From positions 1,612,001 to 1,676,000 of the forward strand of contig NZ_JACHZQ010000001.1 in assembly GCF_014193655.1 (NCBI RefSeq): a stretch of DNA of 64,000 nucleotides, in the 5' to 3' direction. Made by a program: the position numbers and the translations under genes. Of this stretch, positions 9,102-18,196 are shown one piece after another (the stretch's first letter is position 1; every line of letters starts with the position of its first letter). The notes beneath the pieces are model-generated. The model saw only the letters and a list, made by a program, of their open reading frames with translations. It had not been told where the DNA came from and did not search any database. The stretch comes from Rhizobium sp. BK313 (GTDB lineage Bacteria > Pseudomonadota > Alphaproteobacteria > Rhizobiales > Rhizobiaceae).

Positions 9102-10285
9102 CAGACGAATTATCCATTCGCGTAGAGCGTTCCTTCAAGAACATCGCCCCGGAGAGCTGGTCCAAGCTCGCCGGGGCGTCGAGGACGGGTACGGTGCTGC
9201 CGTACAACCCGTTTGTCTCGCATGCCTTTCTGTCGTCACTGGAGGAGTCCGGCTCCGCCACCGACAAAACCGGCTGGCTCGGCAATCATTTGTTGCTCGA
9301 AACCGATAGCGGCGAATTGATCGGCGCCGTCCCCGGCTATCTCAAGAACCATAGCCAGGGCGAATATGTCTTCGATCATGGCTGGGCCGATGCCTTCGAG
9401 CGTGCCGGCGGCCGGTACTACCCCAAGCTCCAATGTTCCATTCCCTTCACGCCGGCAACCGGCCCACGCCTGCTTGTCGCCGAGGGCCGGGATCGCAATG
9501 TGATTCAGCCGGCACTGGCCGAAAGCTTGAAGGAGGTGACCCGGCAGCTCGGTGTCTCCTCCGCCCACATCACCTTCCTGTCGGAAGACGAGATTTCCGT
9601 CTTCGAAGGCGATGGCTATCTGCACCGTACTGATCAGCAATTTCACTTCATAAATGACGGCTACGCCGATCACGATGCCTTCCTGGAAACGCTGGCGTCG
9701 CGCAAGCGCAAGGCGCTGAAAAAGGAGCGCCGCACTGCCCTTGAAAACGGGATCAGCATCGACTGGCTCACCGGCAGCGATCTTACCGAGCGCATCTGGG
9801 ACCAGTTTTTCACCTTCTATATGGACACCGGCAGTCGCAAATGGGGCCGGCCCTACCTTACCCGCAAATTCTACTCGCTGATCGGCGAGCGGATGGCCGA
9901 CGACATCCTGCTGGTCATGGCGAAACGCGAGGGCCGCTATGTCGCCGGCGCGATCAACTTTATCGGCGGCGAGACGCTTTACGGCCGGCATTGGGGCTGC
10001 ATCGAAGATCATCCCTTCCTGCACTTCGAAGTCTGCTATCATCAGGCGATCGACTTCGCGCTGGCCAAGGGGCTGAAGCGGGTCGAAGCCGGCGCGCAAG
10101 GCGAACACAAGCTTGCTCGCGGCTACCTGCCGGTCATTACGCATTCGGCGCACTATATCGGCCACCAAGGCTTGCGCCGTGCCGTTGCCGACTATCTCAA
10201 GCACGAGCGCGAGCAAGTGGAGGAGATGAGCGAGATCCTGACCGAGCACAGCCCCTTCCGCAAAGGCGAGCGGCAAGATATTTAG
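9098..10285 (+). CDS. FemAB/GNAT-like protein of the DUF482 (COG3146) family
   Basis: A 395-residue cytoplasmic protein of the family annotated as peptidogalycan biosynthesis or GNAT N-acetyltransferase. Family features include YYPKLQCSIPFTPATGPRLL near residue 110, KRKALKKERR near 208, FYMDTGSRKWGRPYLTR near 245 and EAGAQGEHKLARGY near 340. The real substrate is not established. It overlaps the GDPD gene by 4 bases and is followed 41 bases later by the HIT gene. Confidence 0.85.
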   Translation: MTDELSIRVERSFKNIAPESWSKLAGASRTGTVLPYNPFVSHAFLSSLEESGSATDKTGWLGNHLLLETDSGELIGAVPGYLKNHSQGEYVFDHGWADAFERAGGRYYPKLQCSIPFTPATGPRLLVAEGRDRNVIQPALAESLKEVTRQLGVSSAHITFLSEDEISVFEGDGYLHRTDQQFHFINDGYADHDAFLETLASRKRKALKKERRTALENGISIDWLTGSDLTERIWDQFFTFYMDTGSRKWGRPYLTRKFYSLIGERMADDILLVMAKREGRYVAGAINFIGGETLYGRHWGCIEDHPFLHFEVCYHQAIDFALAKGLKRVEAGAQGEHKLARGYLPVITHSAHYIGHQGLRRAVADYLKHEREQVEEMSEILTEHSPFRKGERQDI

Positions 10286-10326
10286 CCGCTCTGGACAACT
10301 ATAATCGGAAGACGAGGAGACTCTGG

Positions 10327-10755
10327 ATGACCAGCCCCGCCTATGACGCCAACAATATTTTCGCGAAGATCCTGAAAGGCGAAATCCCGTCCTATCGTAT
10401 CTACGAGGATGAACACACGGTCGCTTTCATGGATGTCATGCCGCAGGCGCCGGGCCATACGCTGGTGCTGCCGAAATCACCGTCGCGCAACCTTCTCGAT
10501 GCCGATCCGAGCGTCCTGCCAAATCTGATTACCACGGTCCAGAAAGTCGCAGTCGCGATTCAGGAGGCTTTCGACGCGGACGGCGTTTATATCGCCCAGT
10601 TCAACGAGCCGGCAGCAGGCCAGACAGTGTTCCATCTGCACTTCCACATCATCCCGCGCCACGAGGGCATCGCCCTGAAGCCGCATTCGGGCAAGATGGA
10701 AGACGGCACGGTTTTGGCTGAGAATGCCAAGAAGATCATCGAAGCCTTGCGCTGA
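10327..10755 (+). CDS. HIT family nucleotide hydrolase/transferase
   Basis: A 142-residue histidine-triad protein. The catalytic triad motif HLHFHIIPRH is at about residues 99-108, and the N-terminal NIFAKILKGEIPSYRIYED is typical of HINT-like members that cleave nucleoside phosphoramidates. The start at 10327 is preceded by the purine-rich GACGAGGAGACTCTGG. It is the last gene of the ridA set and ends at a bidirectional hairpin terminator shared with convergent clpA. Confidence 0.93.
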   Translation: MTSPAYDANNIFAKILKGEIPSYRIYEDEHTVAFMDVMPQAPGHTLVLPKSPSRNLLDADPSVLPNLITTVQKVAVAIQEAFDADGVYIAQFNEPAAGQTVFHLHFHIIPRHEGIALKPHSGKMEDGTVLAENAKKIIEALR

Positions 10756-10811
10756 TACAAGCCGGGAATCTTCCTAAATCTCTTCATGAGAGATAGTTCA
10801 TAAACAAATGA

Positions 10812-10850
10812 AAACGGCTGCATTGTTGCCAATGCAGCCGTTTGGTTTTT
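10812..10850. terminator. bidirectional terminator between the HIT gene and clpA
   Basis: A perfect 14-bp stem (AAACGGCTGCATTG at 10812-10825 and its complement at 10830-10843) with loop TTGC, followed by TTTGGTTTTT on the plus strand and preceded by A-rich sequence that gives a T-tract on the minus strand. It can end transcripts of both convergent genes. Confidence 0.85.
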
Positions 10851-10868
10851 CAAGCGATCAGTCGCCGA

Positions 10869-13397
10869 TTACTTGCGCGGCACCTTCGGCACCGTGCTGC
10901 CCTTGCGGGGCGACTTGCTGTCCGGCTCGTCATCGCTGGAAGACGACGGCGTCTTCGGCGAGCGGCGGGCATCGGAAGCGGTACCGGCCTTGCCGACGCG
11001 GCTTCTGGTCTTGACGGTATCACCGTCATCCTCTTCCACCTCAACCACGGCGTCGACCACTTCGGCTTCCGGCTTCGGCCGGATCGGCGCGGTATCCGCG
11101 ACGGAGTCGAGCAGGATGCCGGTCGTGCCGTCTTCCTTCTTGCCGACGGTGACCTTGACGACGCCGCCCTTCTTCAGCTTGCCGAAGAGGATTTCGTTCG
11201 CCAGCGGCTTCTTGATGTTTTCCTGGATGACGCGCGCCAGCGGACGGGCACCCATCTTTTCGTCGTAACCCTTCTCGGACAGCCAGGCGATCGCGTCCTC
11301 GTGCAGATCGAAGGTAACGTTCCGTTCGGAAAGTTGAGCCTCGAGCTGCATGATGAACTTCTGCACGACCTTGTGGATGACCGTGGTCGGCAGCGCGGCA
11401 AACGGAATGGTCGCATCCAGACGGTTGCGGAATTCCGGTGTGAAGAGCCGGTTGAGAGCCTCTTCATCCTCGCCCGTACGCTTGGACGAGCCGAAGCCGA
11501 TGGCAGCCTTGGCCATTTCCGATGCGCCCGCATTGGTCGTCATGATCAGGATGACGTTGCGGAAGTCGATCTTCTTGCCGTTGTGGTCGGTCAGTGCGCC
11601 ATGGTCCATCACCTGCAACAGGATATTGAAGATATCCGGATGCGCCTTCTCGATCTCGTCGAGCAGGACGACGCAATGTGGATGCTGGTCGACACCGTCG
11701 GTCAGCAAGCCACCCTGATCGAAGCCGACATAGCCGGGAGGTGCGCCGAGCAGACGGGAAACCGTGTGACGCTCCATATATTCCGACATGTCGAAACGCA
11801 GCAGCTCGACGCCGAGCGAAGAAGCAAGCTGCTTGGCAACTTCCGTCTTACCAACGCCTGTCGGGCCGGAGAAGACGTAGCAGCCGATCGGCTTGTTCGG
11901 CTCGCGCAGGCCCGCACGCGCGAGCTTGATCGAGGTCGACAAAGCTTCGATTGCCGTATCCTGACCGTAAACGACCGAACGCAGCTCCTGCTCAAGATTG
12001 GCGAGAACCATCTCGTCGTCCTTGGACACCGTCTTCGGCGGGATGCGGGCCATCGTGGCGATCGTTACCTCGATCTCCCGCTCCGTGATCAGCTTGCGGC
12101 GCTTCGACGGCGGGAGCAGCATTTGCGCCGCACCGGTTTCGTCGATGACGTCGATCGCCTTGTCCGGCAGCTTGCGGTCGGAGATGTAACGAGCCGACAG
12201 TTCGACCGCCGACTTGATGGCGTCGTTCGAGTAGCGCAAGTGGTGATACTCTTCGAAATAGGGCTTCAGGCCCTTCATGATTTCGATGGCATCCTCAATG
12301 CTCGGCTCGTTGACGTCGATCTTTTGGAAGCGGCGGACAAGCGCCCGGTCCTTCTCGAAGAACTGACGGTATTCCTTGTAGGTGGTCGAACCGATGCAGC
12401 GGATCGCACCCGAAGACAGAGCCGGCTTCAGCAGGTTCGATGCATCCATCGCGCCGCCGGAGGTTGCCCCGGCGCCGATGACGGTATGGATCTCATCGAT
12501 GAACAGCACGGCGCCTGGGTACTCTTCCAGCTCCTTGACGACTTGCTTCAAGCGCTCTTCGAAATCGCCGCGATAACGGGTGCCGGCCAGCAGCGTGCCC
12601 ATGTCGAGCGAAAAGATGGTCGCGTCGGCCAAAGCCTCCGGAACCTTGCCCTCGACGATGCGCTTGGCGAGACCTTCGGCGATCGCGGTCTTGCCGACGC
12701 CGGGGTCGCCGACATAGAGCGGATTGTTCTTCGAACGGCGGCAGAGCACCTGGATAGTGCGGCTGACCTCCGAATGACGGCCGATCAGCGGATCGATCTT
12801 GCCGCTCTTGGCCTTCTCGTTGAGATTGACGCAGTAGGCCTTCAACGCATCCTGCTGCTTCTTGTTGTTACCCTCTTCCTGCTCGCCGCGGGAGGTCGGC
12901 TTGCTCTCCGATTCGCTCTCTTCGGCGCCGCGCGGCGTGCGAGTCTGGGAGGAACCCGGCCGCTTGCCGATGCCGTGAGAGATGTAGTTGACCGCATCGT
13001 AGCGGGTCATTTCCTGTTCCTGCAGGAAAAAGGCCGCATGGCTTTCCCGTTCCGCAAAGATCGCGACGAGAACGTTGGCGCCAGTCACTTCCTCGCGGCC
13101 CGAGGATTGGACATGGATAACGGCACGCTGGATGACGCGCTGGAAGCCGGATGTGGGCTTCGAGTCCTCGTCATAACCAGTGATCAAATTTGAAAGTTCA
13201 TTATCGACGTATTCAGTCAGCGTCTTACGGAGCGCGTCGAGATCAACATTGCACGCGCCCATGACAGCTGCGGCATCGGCGTCGTCAACCAAAGCCAATA
13301 GCAGATGTTCCAGCGTGGCATATTCGTGATGCCGCTCGTTCGCGTAGGTCAGTGCCTGATGCAGCGCCTTCTCAAGACTAGGCGAAAATGTTGGCAC
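10869..13397 (-). CDS. clpA: ATP-dependent Clp protease ATP-binding subunit ClpA
   Basis: An 842-residue AAA+ unfoldase that feeds ClpP. Order: Clp N-domain (1-145), first AAA module with Walker A GDPGVGKT at 230-237, second AAA module with Walker A GPTGVGKT near 515, then a C-terminal tail of about 80 residues that is acidic, then Ser/Lys-rich ([15 protein letters not shown]). The GTG at 13397 is chosen because GAGGA lies about 8 bases before it and the protein then begins [12 protein letters not shown] as in relatives. clpS lies just upstream, overlapping nothing. Confidence 0.96.
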   Translation of the reverse strand: MPTFSPSLEKALHQALTYANERHHEYATLEHLLLALVDDADAAAVMGACNVDLDALRKTLTEYVDNELSNLITGYDEDSKPTSGFQRVIQRAVIHVQSSGREEVTGANVLVAIFAERESHAAFFLQEQEMTRYDAVNYISHGIGKRPGSSQTRTPRGAEESESESKPTSRGEQEEGNNKKQQDALKAYCVNLNEKAKSGKIDPLIGRHSEVSRTIQVLCRRSKNNPLYVGDPGVGKTAIAEGLAKRIVEGKVPEALADATIFSLDMGTLLAGTRYRGDFEERLKQVVKELEEYPGAVLFIDEIHTVIGAGATSGGAMDASNLLKPALSSGAIRCIGSTTYKEYRQFFEKDRALVRRFQKIDVNEPSIEDAIEIMKGLKPYFEEYHHLRYSNDAIKSAVELSARYISDRKLPDKAIDVIDETGAAQMLLPPSKRRKLITEREIEVTIATMARIPPKTVSKDDEMVLANLEQELRSVVYGQDTAIEALSTSIKLARAGLREPNKPIGCYVFSGPTGVGKTEVAKQLASSLGVELLRFDMSEYMERHTVSRLLGAPPGYVGFDQGGLLTDGVDQHPHCVVLLDEIEKAHPDIFNILLQVMDHGALTDHNGKKIDFRNVILIMTTNAGASEMAKAAIGFGSSKRTGEDEEALNRLFTPEFRNRLDATIPFAALPTTVIHKVVQKFIMQLEAQLSERNVTFDLHEDAIAWLSEKGYDEKMGARPLARVIQENIKKPLANEILFGKLKKGGVVKVTVGKKEDGTTGILLDSVADTAPIRPKPEAEVVDAVVEVEEDDGDTVKTRSRVGKAGTASDARRSPKTPSSSSDDEPDSKSPRKGSTVPKVPRK

Positions 13398-13407
13398 GTT
13401 CAGATCC

Positions 13408-13770
13408 TCACTTCTTTTCCATAACACATTGCAGCGGATGCTGGTGCTGCCGGGCAAAATCCATCACCTGGCTCACCTTCGTTTCGGCTACTTCATATGT
13501 ATATATCCCGCATTCGCCGACGCCGTGATTGTGGACATGAAGCATAATGCGGGTGGCACTCTCTCGATCCTTTTGGAAGAAACGCTCCAGGATATGGATC
13601 ACAAACTCCATGGGCGTATAGTCGTCGTTTAGAAGCAGCACGCGGTAGAGGTTGGGTTTCTTGGTTTTGGGCTTGGTGCGCGTGATCACCGAGGTCCCGC
13701 GATTTCCGTTGTCCCCGTTCCTTTCGCTGTCGTTTTGCATCCGGATCGGCTCAGCGATCATTTCATTCAT
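13408..13770 (-). CDS. clpS: ClpS adaptor protein
   Basis: A 120-residue adaptor that delivers N-degron substrates to ClpAP. After a flexible charged N-terminus, the core shows the family signatures [17 protein letters not shown] (about 42-58) and, later, [19 protein letters not shown], ending in PLQCVMEKK. The NDD and HNHG residues form the N-end-rule pocket region. It is upstream of clpA by about 10 bases, the usual clpS-clpA order. A second in-frame ATG (MIAEP) four codons in is also possible. Confidence 0.95.
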   Translation of the reverse strand: MNEMIAEPIRMQNDSERNGDNGNRGTSVITRTKPKTKKPNLYRVLLLNDDYTPMEFVIHILERFFQKDRESATRIMLHVHNHGVGECGIYTYEVAETKVSQVMDFARQHQHPLQCVMEKK

Positions 13771-13986
13771 TCCTCAAATCATCCGGCAGAAGCTATCGCA
13801 TTCCGACTTGGCAAACTGGATTAGGCAACTAACTCTGTCGGGCCGGATATCCGAACCCCTAACTTAGTTCATATTGGTGTGATTTTAAGCCCCCCACCGG
13901 ACACTGCAATCACAATTCGTTGCCAAAGCGGGCCATCATCAAAAAAGTCGCGCCCACGAACGGGCTGAAAGTCGCAATCGGAAACG

Positions 13987-14019
13987 TAAAAGACCGGCCG
14001 CGCGTCGCGCAGCCGGTCT
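13987..14019 (-). terminator. terminator of the phasin gene
   Basis: On the minus strand AGACCGGCTGCGCG pairs with CGCGCGGCCGGTCT (one G-U pair), followed directly by TTTT. It lies about 30 bases past the phasin stop codon. Confidence 0.8.
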
Positions 14020-14049
14020 CTCTGGAATCACTGTCCTTAAGCGAAGCGC

Positions 14050-14418
14050 TTATGCAGCAGGCGTGACGGAAGCGGCGGCCTTGCCAGCAGCCTTCGCAGC
14101 AGCGGCAACCGGGGCTTCGTAGGGCTTGTAAGCGGTCTTGGCGAGATCAGCATACATTTCGCTCATCTTGGTCGCTTCGGTGACGAAGTTTTCATAGGAC
14201 GACTTCACAAAGCTGCTCTGCAGTTCGAAAGCAGCTTCGAAGCTCTTGACACCGGCCAGCGTCTCGAAATGCGCAACACCGTCCTGGAAAGACTTTTTGG
14301 AATATTCGGCAGCTTCAGCGGCAATCGCCTGGAAACCCTTGGTGACATCGGAATAGCTCTTCAGCGCCGTGTCCATGGCTTCCTTGCCCTTCTTGTTCGC
14401 TTCATCGAAATTGAACAT
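14050..14418 (-). CDS. phasin family protein
   Basis: A 122-residue phasin: MFNFDEANKKGKEAMDTALK, then SYSDVTKGFQAIAAEAAEYS and an Ala-rich tail (AAAAKAAGKAAASVTPAA). Phasins coat polyhydroxyalkanoate granules; the PHA synthase gene is at 50.2 kb. The ATG at 14418 is preferred over an upstream in-frame start because GGAG precedes it and it matches the family N-terminus. It is flanked by its own terminator and transcribed alone. Confidence 0.92.
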   Translation of the reverse strand: MFNFDEANKKGKEAMDTALKSYSDVTKGFQAIAAEAAEYSKKSFQDGVAHFETLAGVKSFEAAFELQSSFVKSSYENFVTEATKMSEMYADLAKTAYKPYEAPVAAAAKAAGKAAASVTPAA

Positions 14419-14859
14419 GTTTCTCCGTCCCTGTGTTGTTTGGCCGATGGCCGGTTTACTGGGACAAAATCTAAATGCGACGCACAAATAGTCAAGTAGT
14501 CTTGTGCGACGCAATATCCTCTTAAGATTGTATTTTCGAAGAAGAAGGGCAGATGCATGGAGAAGGCCGGGGGCATCCTCCTGTTTTCGCTAAAATATAT
14601 CAAGCAGGCTGCAACTTCAGGCTTCGAGAGAAATATTCAGTTTCGACGGAAAAATCTGAATTCCCGCCGCAGATGAGCCAAATCTGGGCCTAAATGGCGG
14701 GCATTTTGGCCGTTTCCGAGCGATTACTCAATAAAAGAGCCGCATTTCGGTGAAAATGCGGCTTCTTGATATCAGCTTGATCTTGGAAATTGAGGGATCA
14801 ACCAGGGGCCGAAATGGCGGCCAGATAGTCGCAATGTCGATCAGAAATCGAAGTATCGA
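14419..14859. other. 441-base intergenic stretch before the phasin gene
   Basis: No convincing gene. It holds the upstream region of the phasin gene (right next to 14418) and the terminator of the DUF3126 gene near 14740. The 14480-14640 part is AT-richer than its surroundings and probably contains the phasin promoter, which I could not place with confidence. Confidence 0.5.
14731..14762 (-). terminator. terminator downstream of the DUF3126 gene
   Basis: On the minus strand GCCGCATTT and AAATGCGGC form a perfect 9-bp stem (14739-14747 with 14754-14762), loop of 6, followed by TCTTTTAT. It lies about 100 bases past the DUF3126 stop. Confidence 0.7.
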
Positions 14860-15063
14860 TTAGAGATCGACGTCCAGGATGGCCATAGAAAAGTTGTAGG
14901 AACGATCGCCGTCTTCGTCGTCGATGTAGACAACGCCCAGGAACTCTTCGCCAAGATAGACTTCCGCGGAATCGTTCTTGCGCGGGCGGGCTTTGACCAC
15001 GATCTGCGGGTTGAACGTGCGTTTGAAGTAGGCGTCGAGCTTCTTGATTTCGTCAGGCTTCAC
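14860..15063 (-). CDS. DUF3126 family protein
   Basis: A 67-residue conserved alphaproteobacterial protein of unknown role: MKPDEIKKLDAYFKRTFN at the start, then the basic KARPRKNDSAEVY and GEEFLGVVYIDDEDGDRSY. It is soluble with no signal. The start is GTG at 15063 with GGAG about 8 bases upstream. It follows cysE on the same strand after 126 bases and may share its transcript. Confidence 0.88.
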   Translation of the reverse strand: MKPDEIKKLDAYFKRTFNPQIVVKARPRKNDSAEVYLGEEFLGVVYIDDEDGDRSYNFSMAILDVDL

Positions 15064-15189
15064 AATTCATCTCCGTGAGGATTCTCAAGTTGGCCGGTTC
15101 TTGCATAGGAAAAGCGGCGGTGTAAAGACCGGAAGCGCGCCTTCAGCCCTTGCTGGCGCCGCAAATCCCTGAAAATCAGGTGGTTTTCC

Positions 15190-16053
15190 TTAGATTCCGG
15201 CGCCCATGATCTGGTCGACGACCACCTGCTCGGCAAGGATCTGATCCATGGAGCGGGACGGTTCCGAACAGCCGGCTTCACCGACCACCTTGGCCGGCAC
15301 ACCGGCCACCGTCGTCTTCGGCGGCACTTCCTTCAGCACTACCGAGCCGGCAGCAATGCGCGAACAATGGCCGATCTGGATATTGCCGAGAATCTTTGCG
15401 CCCGCGCCGATCAGCACACCATGGGCGATCTTCGGATGGCGGTCGCTACCTTCCTTGCCAGTGCCGCCGAGAGTGACGCCATGCAGGATCGAGACGTTAT
15501 CGCCGATGACGGCCGTTTCGCCGACCACCAGGCCGGTCGCGTGATCGAGGAAGATGCCCTTGCCGATGCGCGCAGCCGGGTTGATATCCGTCTGGAAAAC
15601 GCTGGAGGAACGGCTCTGCAGGTAGAGCGCGAAATCACGGCGGCCGCGATTGAGAAGCCAATGCGCGAGACGATGGGTCTGCAGCGCGTGGAAGCCTTTG
15701 AAATAGAGAACGGGCTCCATGAAACGCAGGCAAGCAGGATCGCGGTCATAGACCGCCTGAATGTCGACGCGCAGGATCGCACCCCATTCCGGCCAATCGG
15801 CCAGCATTTCCTCAAAGGTCTGGCGCAGCAGGATGCCTTGCATGTCCGGATGATCGAGACGTTCGCAAATGCGATAGATGACGCATTCTTCCAACGACCG
15901 GTGATTGATGATCGTGGAATAGAGGAAGGCGGCCAGAAGCGGATCCCTATCGGCGGCTGCGCGGGCTTCTTCGCGCACGCTGTCCCAGATGGGATCGACG
16001 ACTTTTACCGAGCCTAAGCCTTCGACCTGGCGAATGTCCGTTGCTGCGACCAT
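15190..16053 (-). CDS. cysE: serine O-acetyltransferase
   Basis: A 287-residue enzyme that acetylates L-serine with acetyl-CoA, the first step of cysteine synthesis. The N-terminal helical SATase domain (DPIWDSVREEARA; LLAAFLYSTIINH) is followed by a left-handed beta-helix of hexapeptide repeats (IGKGIFLDHATGLVVGETA, then ILHGVTLGGTG). Catalytic Asp and His are in the LDHATG segment. The ATG at 16053 (MVAATDIR) is the usual family start; an upstream in-frame ATG at 16086 would add 11 residues. It is divergent from the enoyl-CoA hydratase gene. Confidence 0.95.
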   Translation of the reverse strand: MVAATDIRQVEGLGSVKVVDPIWDSVREEARAAADRDPLLAAFLYSTIINHRSLEECVIYRICERLDHPDMQGILLRQTFEEMLADWPEWGAILRVDIQAVYDRDPACLRFMEPVLYFKGFHALQTHRLAHWLLNRGRRDFALYLQSRSSSVFQTDINPAARIGKGIFLDHATGLVVGETAVIGDNVSILHGVTLGGTGKEGSDRHPKIAHGVLIGAGAKILGNIQIGHCSRIAAGSVVLKEVPPKTTVAGVPAKVVGEAGCSEPSRSMDQILAEQVVVDQIMGAGI

Positions 16054-16129
16054 TGGCGGTCTCCTGATTTCCTGTCGGTGAAACATTATATAGAGTAAAA
16101 GTCCGACAACATAAATGGGTCAGGCGCGC

Positions 16130-16930
16130 ATGAGTTTTGAGCATAATTTTGCTGGCGGTTTTCTGCGCGCTACCTGTAGCGACGCCATCGGTACACTTAC
16201 CATTGATAATCCTGGCCGCAAGAACGCCGTCACCGCGGCAATGTGGCGCGCCATCCCGCAGGCCATCCGTATTTTGACCGACGAGGCACACGCACACGTG
16301 ATCGTCATTCGCGGTGCGGCCCAGGATTTTTCGACCGGCGCCGATATCAGCGAATTCGACAGCTTGCGCAAGGATGCCGAAACCGCCGTCGTCTATGAGG
16401 CGCTGAACAGTGACGCCTTCACAGCGATCCGCCATTGCCGGGTGCCGACCATCGCGGCGATCCGCGGTATCTGTTACGGCGGCGGTTTTGGTATCGCCGC
16501 GGCCTGTGATCTGCGCGTCGCCGAGGAAGGCGCGCGCTTCTCCGTGCCCGCCGTGCGCCTCGGCATCGCCTACCCTGCCGACGCGGTGCAAGACATCGTC
16601 AACGCGCTTGGGCCGCAGATGGCCAAGGTCACGCTTTTCACCGGCGCGCCGATGTCGGCCGACAAGATGGTCGCGGCCGGCTTCCTGCTGGAAGAGATCG
16701 CAGCGGACGCGTTCGACGGCGAAGTCTCGGCTCTTGCCCATGCGATTGCCGCCAATGCGCCGATCGCACTGCATGCCTCGAAGCTAGCAGTTCGCGCTGT
16801 GATCGAGCAGGATAGCGACCTACTGCGCGAGGCGGAGGTCATCGGCGCCGAGACCTTCGACAGCGCCGATTATGCCGAAGGCCGCGCAGCTTTCACCGCG
16901 CGGCGCAAACCGCATTTCACCGGGAAATGA
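16130..16930 (+). CDS. enoyl-CoA hydratase/isomerase family protein
   Basis: A 266-residue crotonase-fold protein. The oxyanion-hole segments are seen at ITEF-like positions: FSTGADISEFDS near residue 65 and CYGGGFGIAAACDLRVA near 110-127. The catalytic Glu pair of classical hydratases is not obvious, so the exact reaction (hydration, isomerisation or other CoA-ester chemistry) is open. The ATG at 16130 gives MSFEHNF; an upstream in-frame ATG at 16115 is possible. The gene converges with the alpha/beta hydrolase, separated by 5 bases. Confidence 0.88.
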   Translation: MSFEHNFAGGFLRATCSDAIGTLTIDNPGRKNAVTAAMWRAIPQAIRILTDEAHAHVIVIRGAAQDFSTGADISEFDSLRKDAETAVVYEALNSDAFTAIRHCRVPTIAAIRGICYGGGFGIAAACDLRVAEEGARFSVPAVRLGIAYPADAVQDIVNALGPQMAKVTLFTGAPMSADKMVAAGFLLEEIAADAFDGEVSALAHAIAANAPIALHASKLAVRAVIEQDSDLLREAEVIGAETFDSADYAEGRAAFTARRKPHFTGK

Positions 16931-16935
16931 CCAGT

Positions 16936-17721
16936 CTATTGATTGGCGAGGCGTTCGTAGAAGTCGAGGACGGCCTGCTTGAATACCTTGTCTCCGACCG
17001 CGAGCATGTGGTCGCGGTTTGGGATATCCAACGCTTCGGCATGCGGCATCAGCGCCGCGAGCTCCTGCGGCGAACCGGCGATGTCATCCTTGGTGCCGAC
17101 GCCGATCAGGGTCGGCGCCTCGATCTTTGCCGCATCTTCCTTGGCAACCAGATCGCGCGAGCCCCTGATGCAGGCGGCGAGCGCCAGGCGATCGCTCTTG
17201 TTCTGATCGGCGAAGGCACGGAACATGCGGCCGCGCAGATGCGTGACGTCGTCAACCGATGGCGCCAGCAGTGCATCCGCGATCGGATCCCAGTCGCCGA
17301 CACCATCGACCATGCCAATGCCGAGTCCGCCGAATACCAGTGAGCGGACACGATCGGGATGGGCGATGGCCAAGAAAGCGGAGACGCGTGCGCCCATGGA
17401 ATATCCCATGACATGGGCCTCGGGGATGCCGAGATGATCGAGCAGAGCGACCGCGTCCTCGGCCATGACCCAGGGATGGTAAGCATCGGCGTCATAGGGT
17501 CTGTCGCTCAGGCCATGGCCTCTATTGTCGATGGCGATGACGCGATAACCCGCCTCGCTCAGCGATTTGAGCCACCCCGGATTGACCCAATTGGCGATCG
17601 CGGTTGAGGCAAAGCCATGAATCAGCAGCACCGGCGCGCCATCGGGTTCGCCCTCGTCGAAATAGGCCAGTTTCAGCCCGTCATGGATGAAATAGGAAAA
17701 GGCGGGACTATTCAGATTCAT
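16936..17721 (-). CDS. alpha/beta-fold hydrolase
   Basis: A 261-residue soluble hydrolase. The oxyanion segment LLIHGFAST is near residue 33, DNRGHGLSDRP near 65, the nucleophile elbow GYSMG has Ser108, an acid is likely in GVGTKDD near 210, and the His is in NRDHML near 236. It resembles carboxylesterases and hydrolases of the 3-oxoadipate enol-lactonase type; substrate unknown. No signal peptide. Confidence 0.9.
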   Translation of the reverse strand: MNLNSPAFSYFIHDGLKLAYFDEGEPDGAPVLLIHGFASTAIANWVNPGWLKSLSEAGYRVIAIDNRGHGLSDRPYDADAYHPWVMAEDAVALLDHLGIPEAHVMGYSMGARVSAFLAIAHPDRVRSLVFGGLGIGMVDGVGDWDPIADALLAPSVDDVTHLRGRMFRAFADQNKSDRLALAACIRGSRDLVAKEDAAKIEAPTLIGVGTKDDIAGSPQELAALMPHAEALDIPNRDHMLAVGDKVFKQAVLDFYERLANQ

Positions 17722-17921
17722 GGCAAGATCTTCGTGAACATCGTCTCTTTTGTTGCGGACCTTATTTTATCGGCAATATCAGGTGAACCCCGCGTTCGCG
17801 AAAATCTGTGCGCCGAGCCGGACTTTCGCACTACACATTCGATAAGAAGGATTATAAAGAGGGCTATCAAGTCTGGCGCAACATTCATGCCATCTAAGGC
17901 AAGACGCATTCGGAGATCATC

Positions 17922-18167
17922 ATGGCCGGCCACAATATTCCTCATTTCCAGAACGACGGCGGACACCGCGTGATCGAGATCGGCGTCAAGGAATTCATGT
18001 GCACCGGTGCCTCTGTCCCCTACGATCATCCGCATATCTTCATCGACATGGGCGATGAAAGCGAGAAGGTCTGCTCCTACTGCTCGACGCTCTATCGCTA
18101 CAATCCGTCGCTGAAGGCGGACGAAACCCATCCGGCCGGCTGCGTCTTCCATTTCAAGGCCGCCTGA
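17922..18167 (+). CDS. zinc-finger (CHCC) domain protein, NDUFS6-like
   Basis: An 81-residue protein with a zf-CHCC pattern: Cys27 (FMCTG), His near 38, Cys51 and Cys54 (VCSYCSTLY). Relatives include the mitochondrial complex I zinc subunit NDUFS6, and alphaproteobacterial forms are thought to associate with complex I. GGAG lies about 7 bases before the ATG. It is monocistronic or cotranscribed with the monooxygenase 30 bases downstream. Confidence 0.88.
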   Translation: MAGHNIPHFQNDGGHRVIEIGVKEFMCTGASVPYDHPHIFIDMGDESEKVCSYCSTLYRYNPSLKADETHPAGCVFHFKAA

Positions 18168-18196
18168 TTCTCGGAGACCGGATCGGACATAACTGA

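Noticed and set aside
10842..13193. 783-codon plus-strand frame opposite clpA
   Set aside because: A long shadow frame that arises from GC-rich codon structure of clpA; clpA has all AAA+ motifs.
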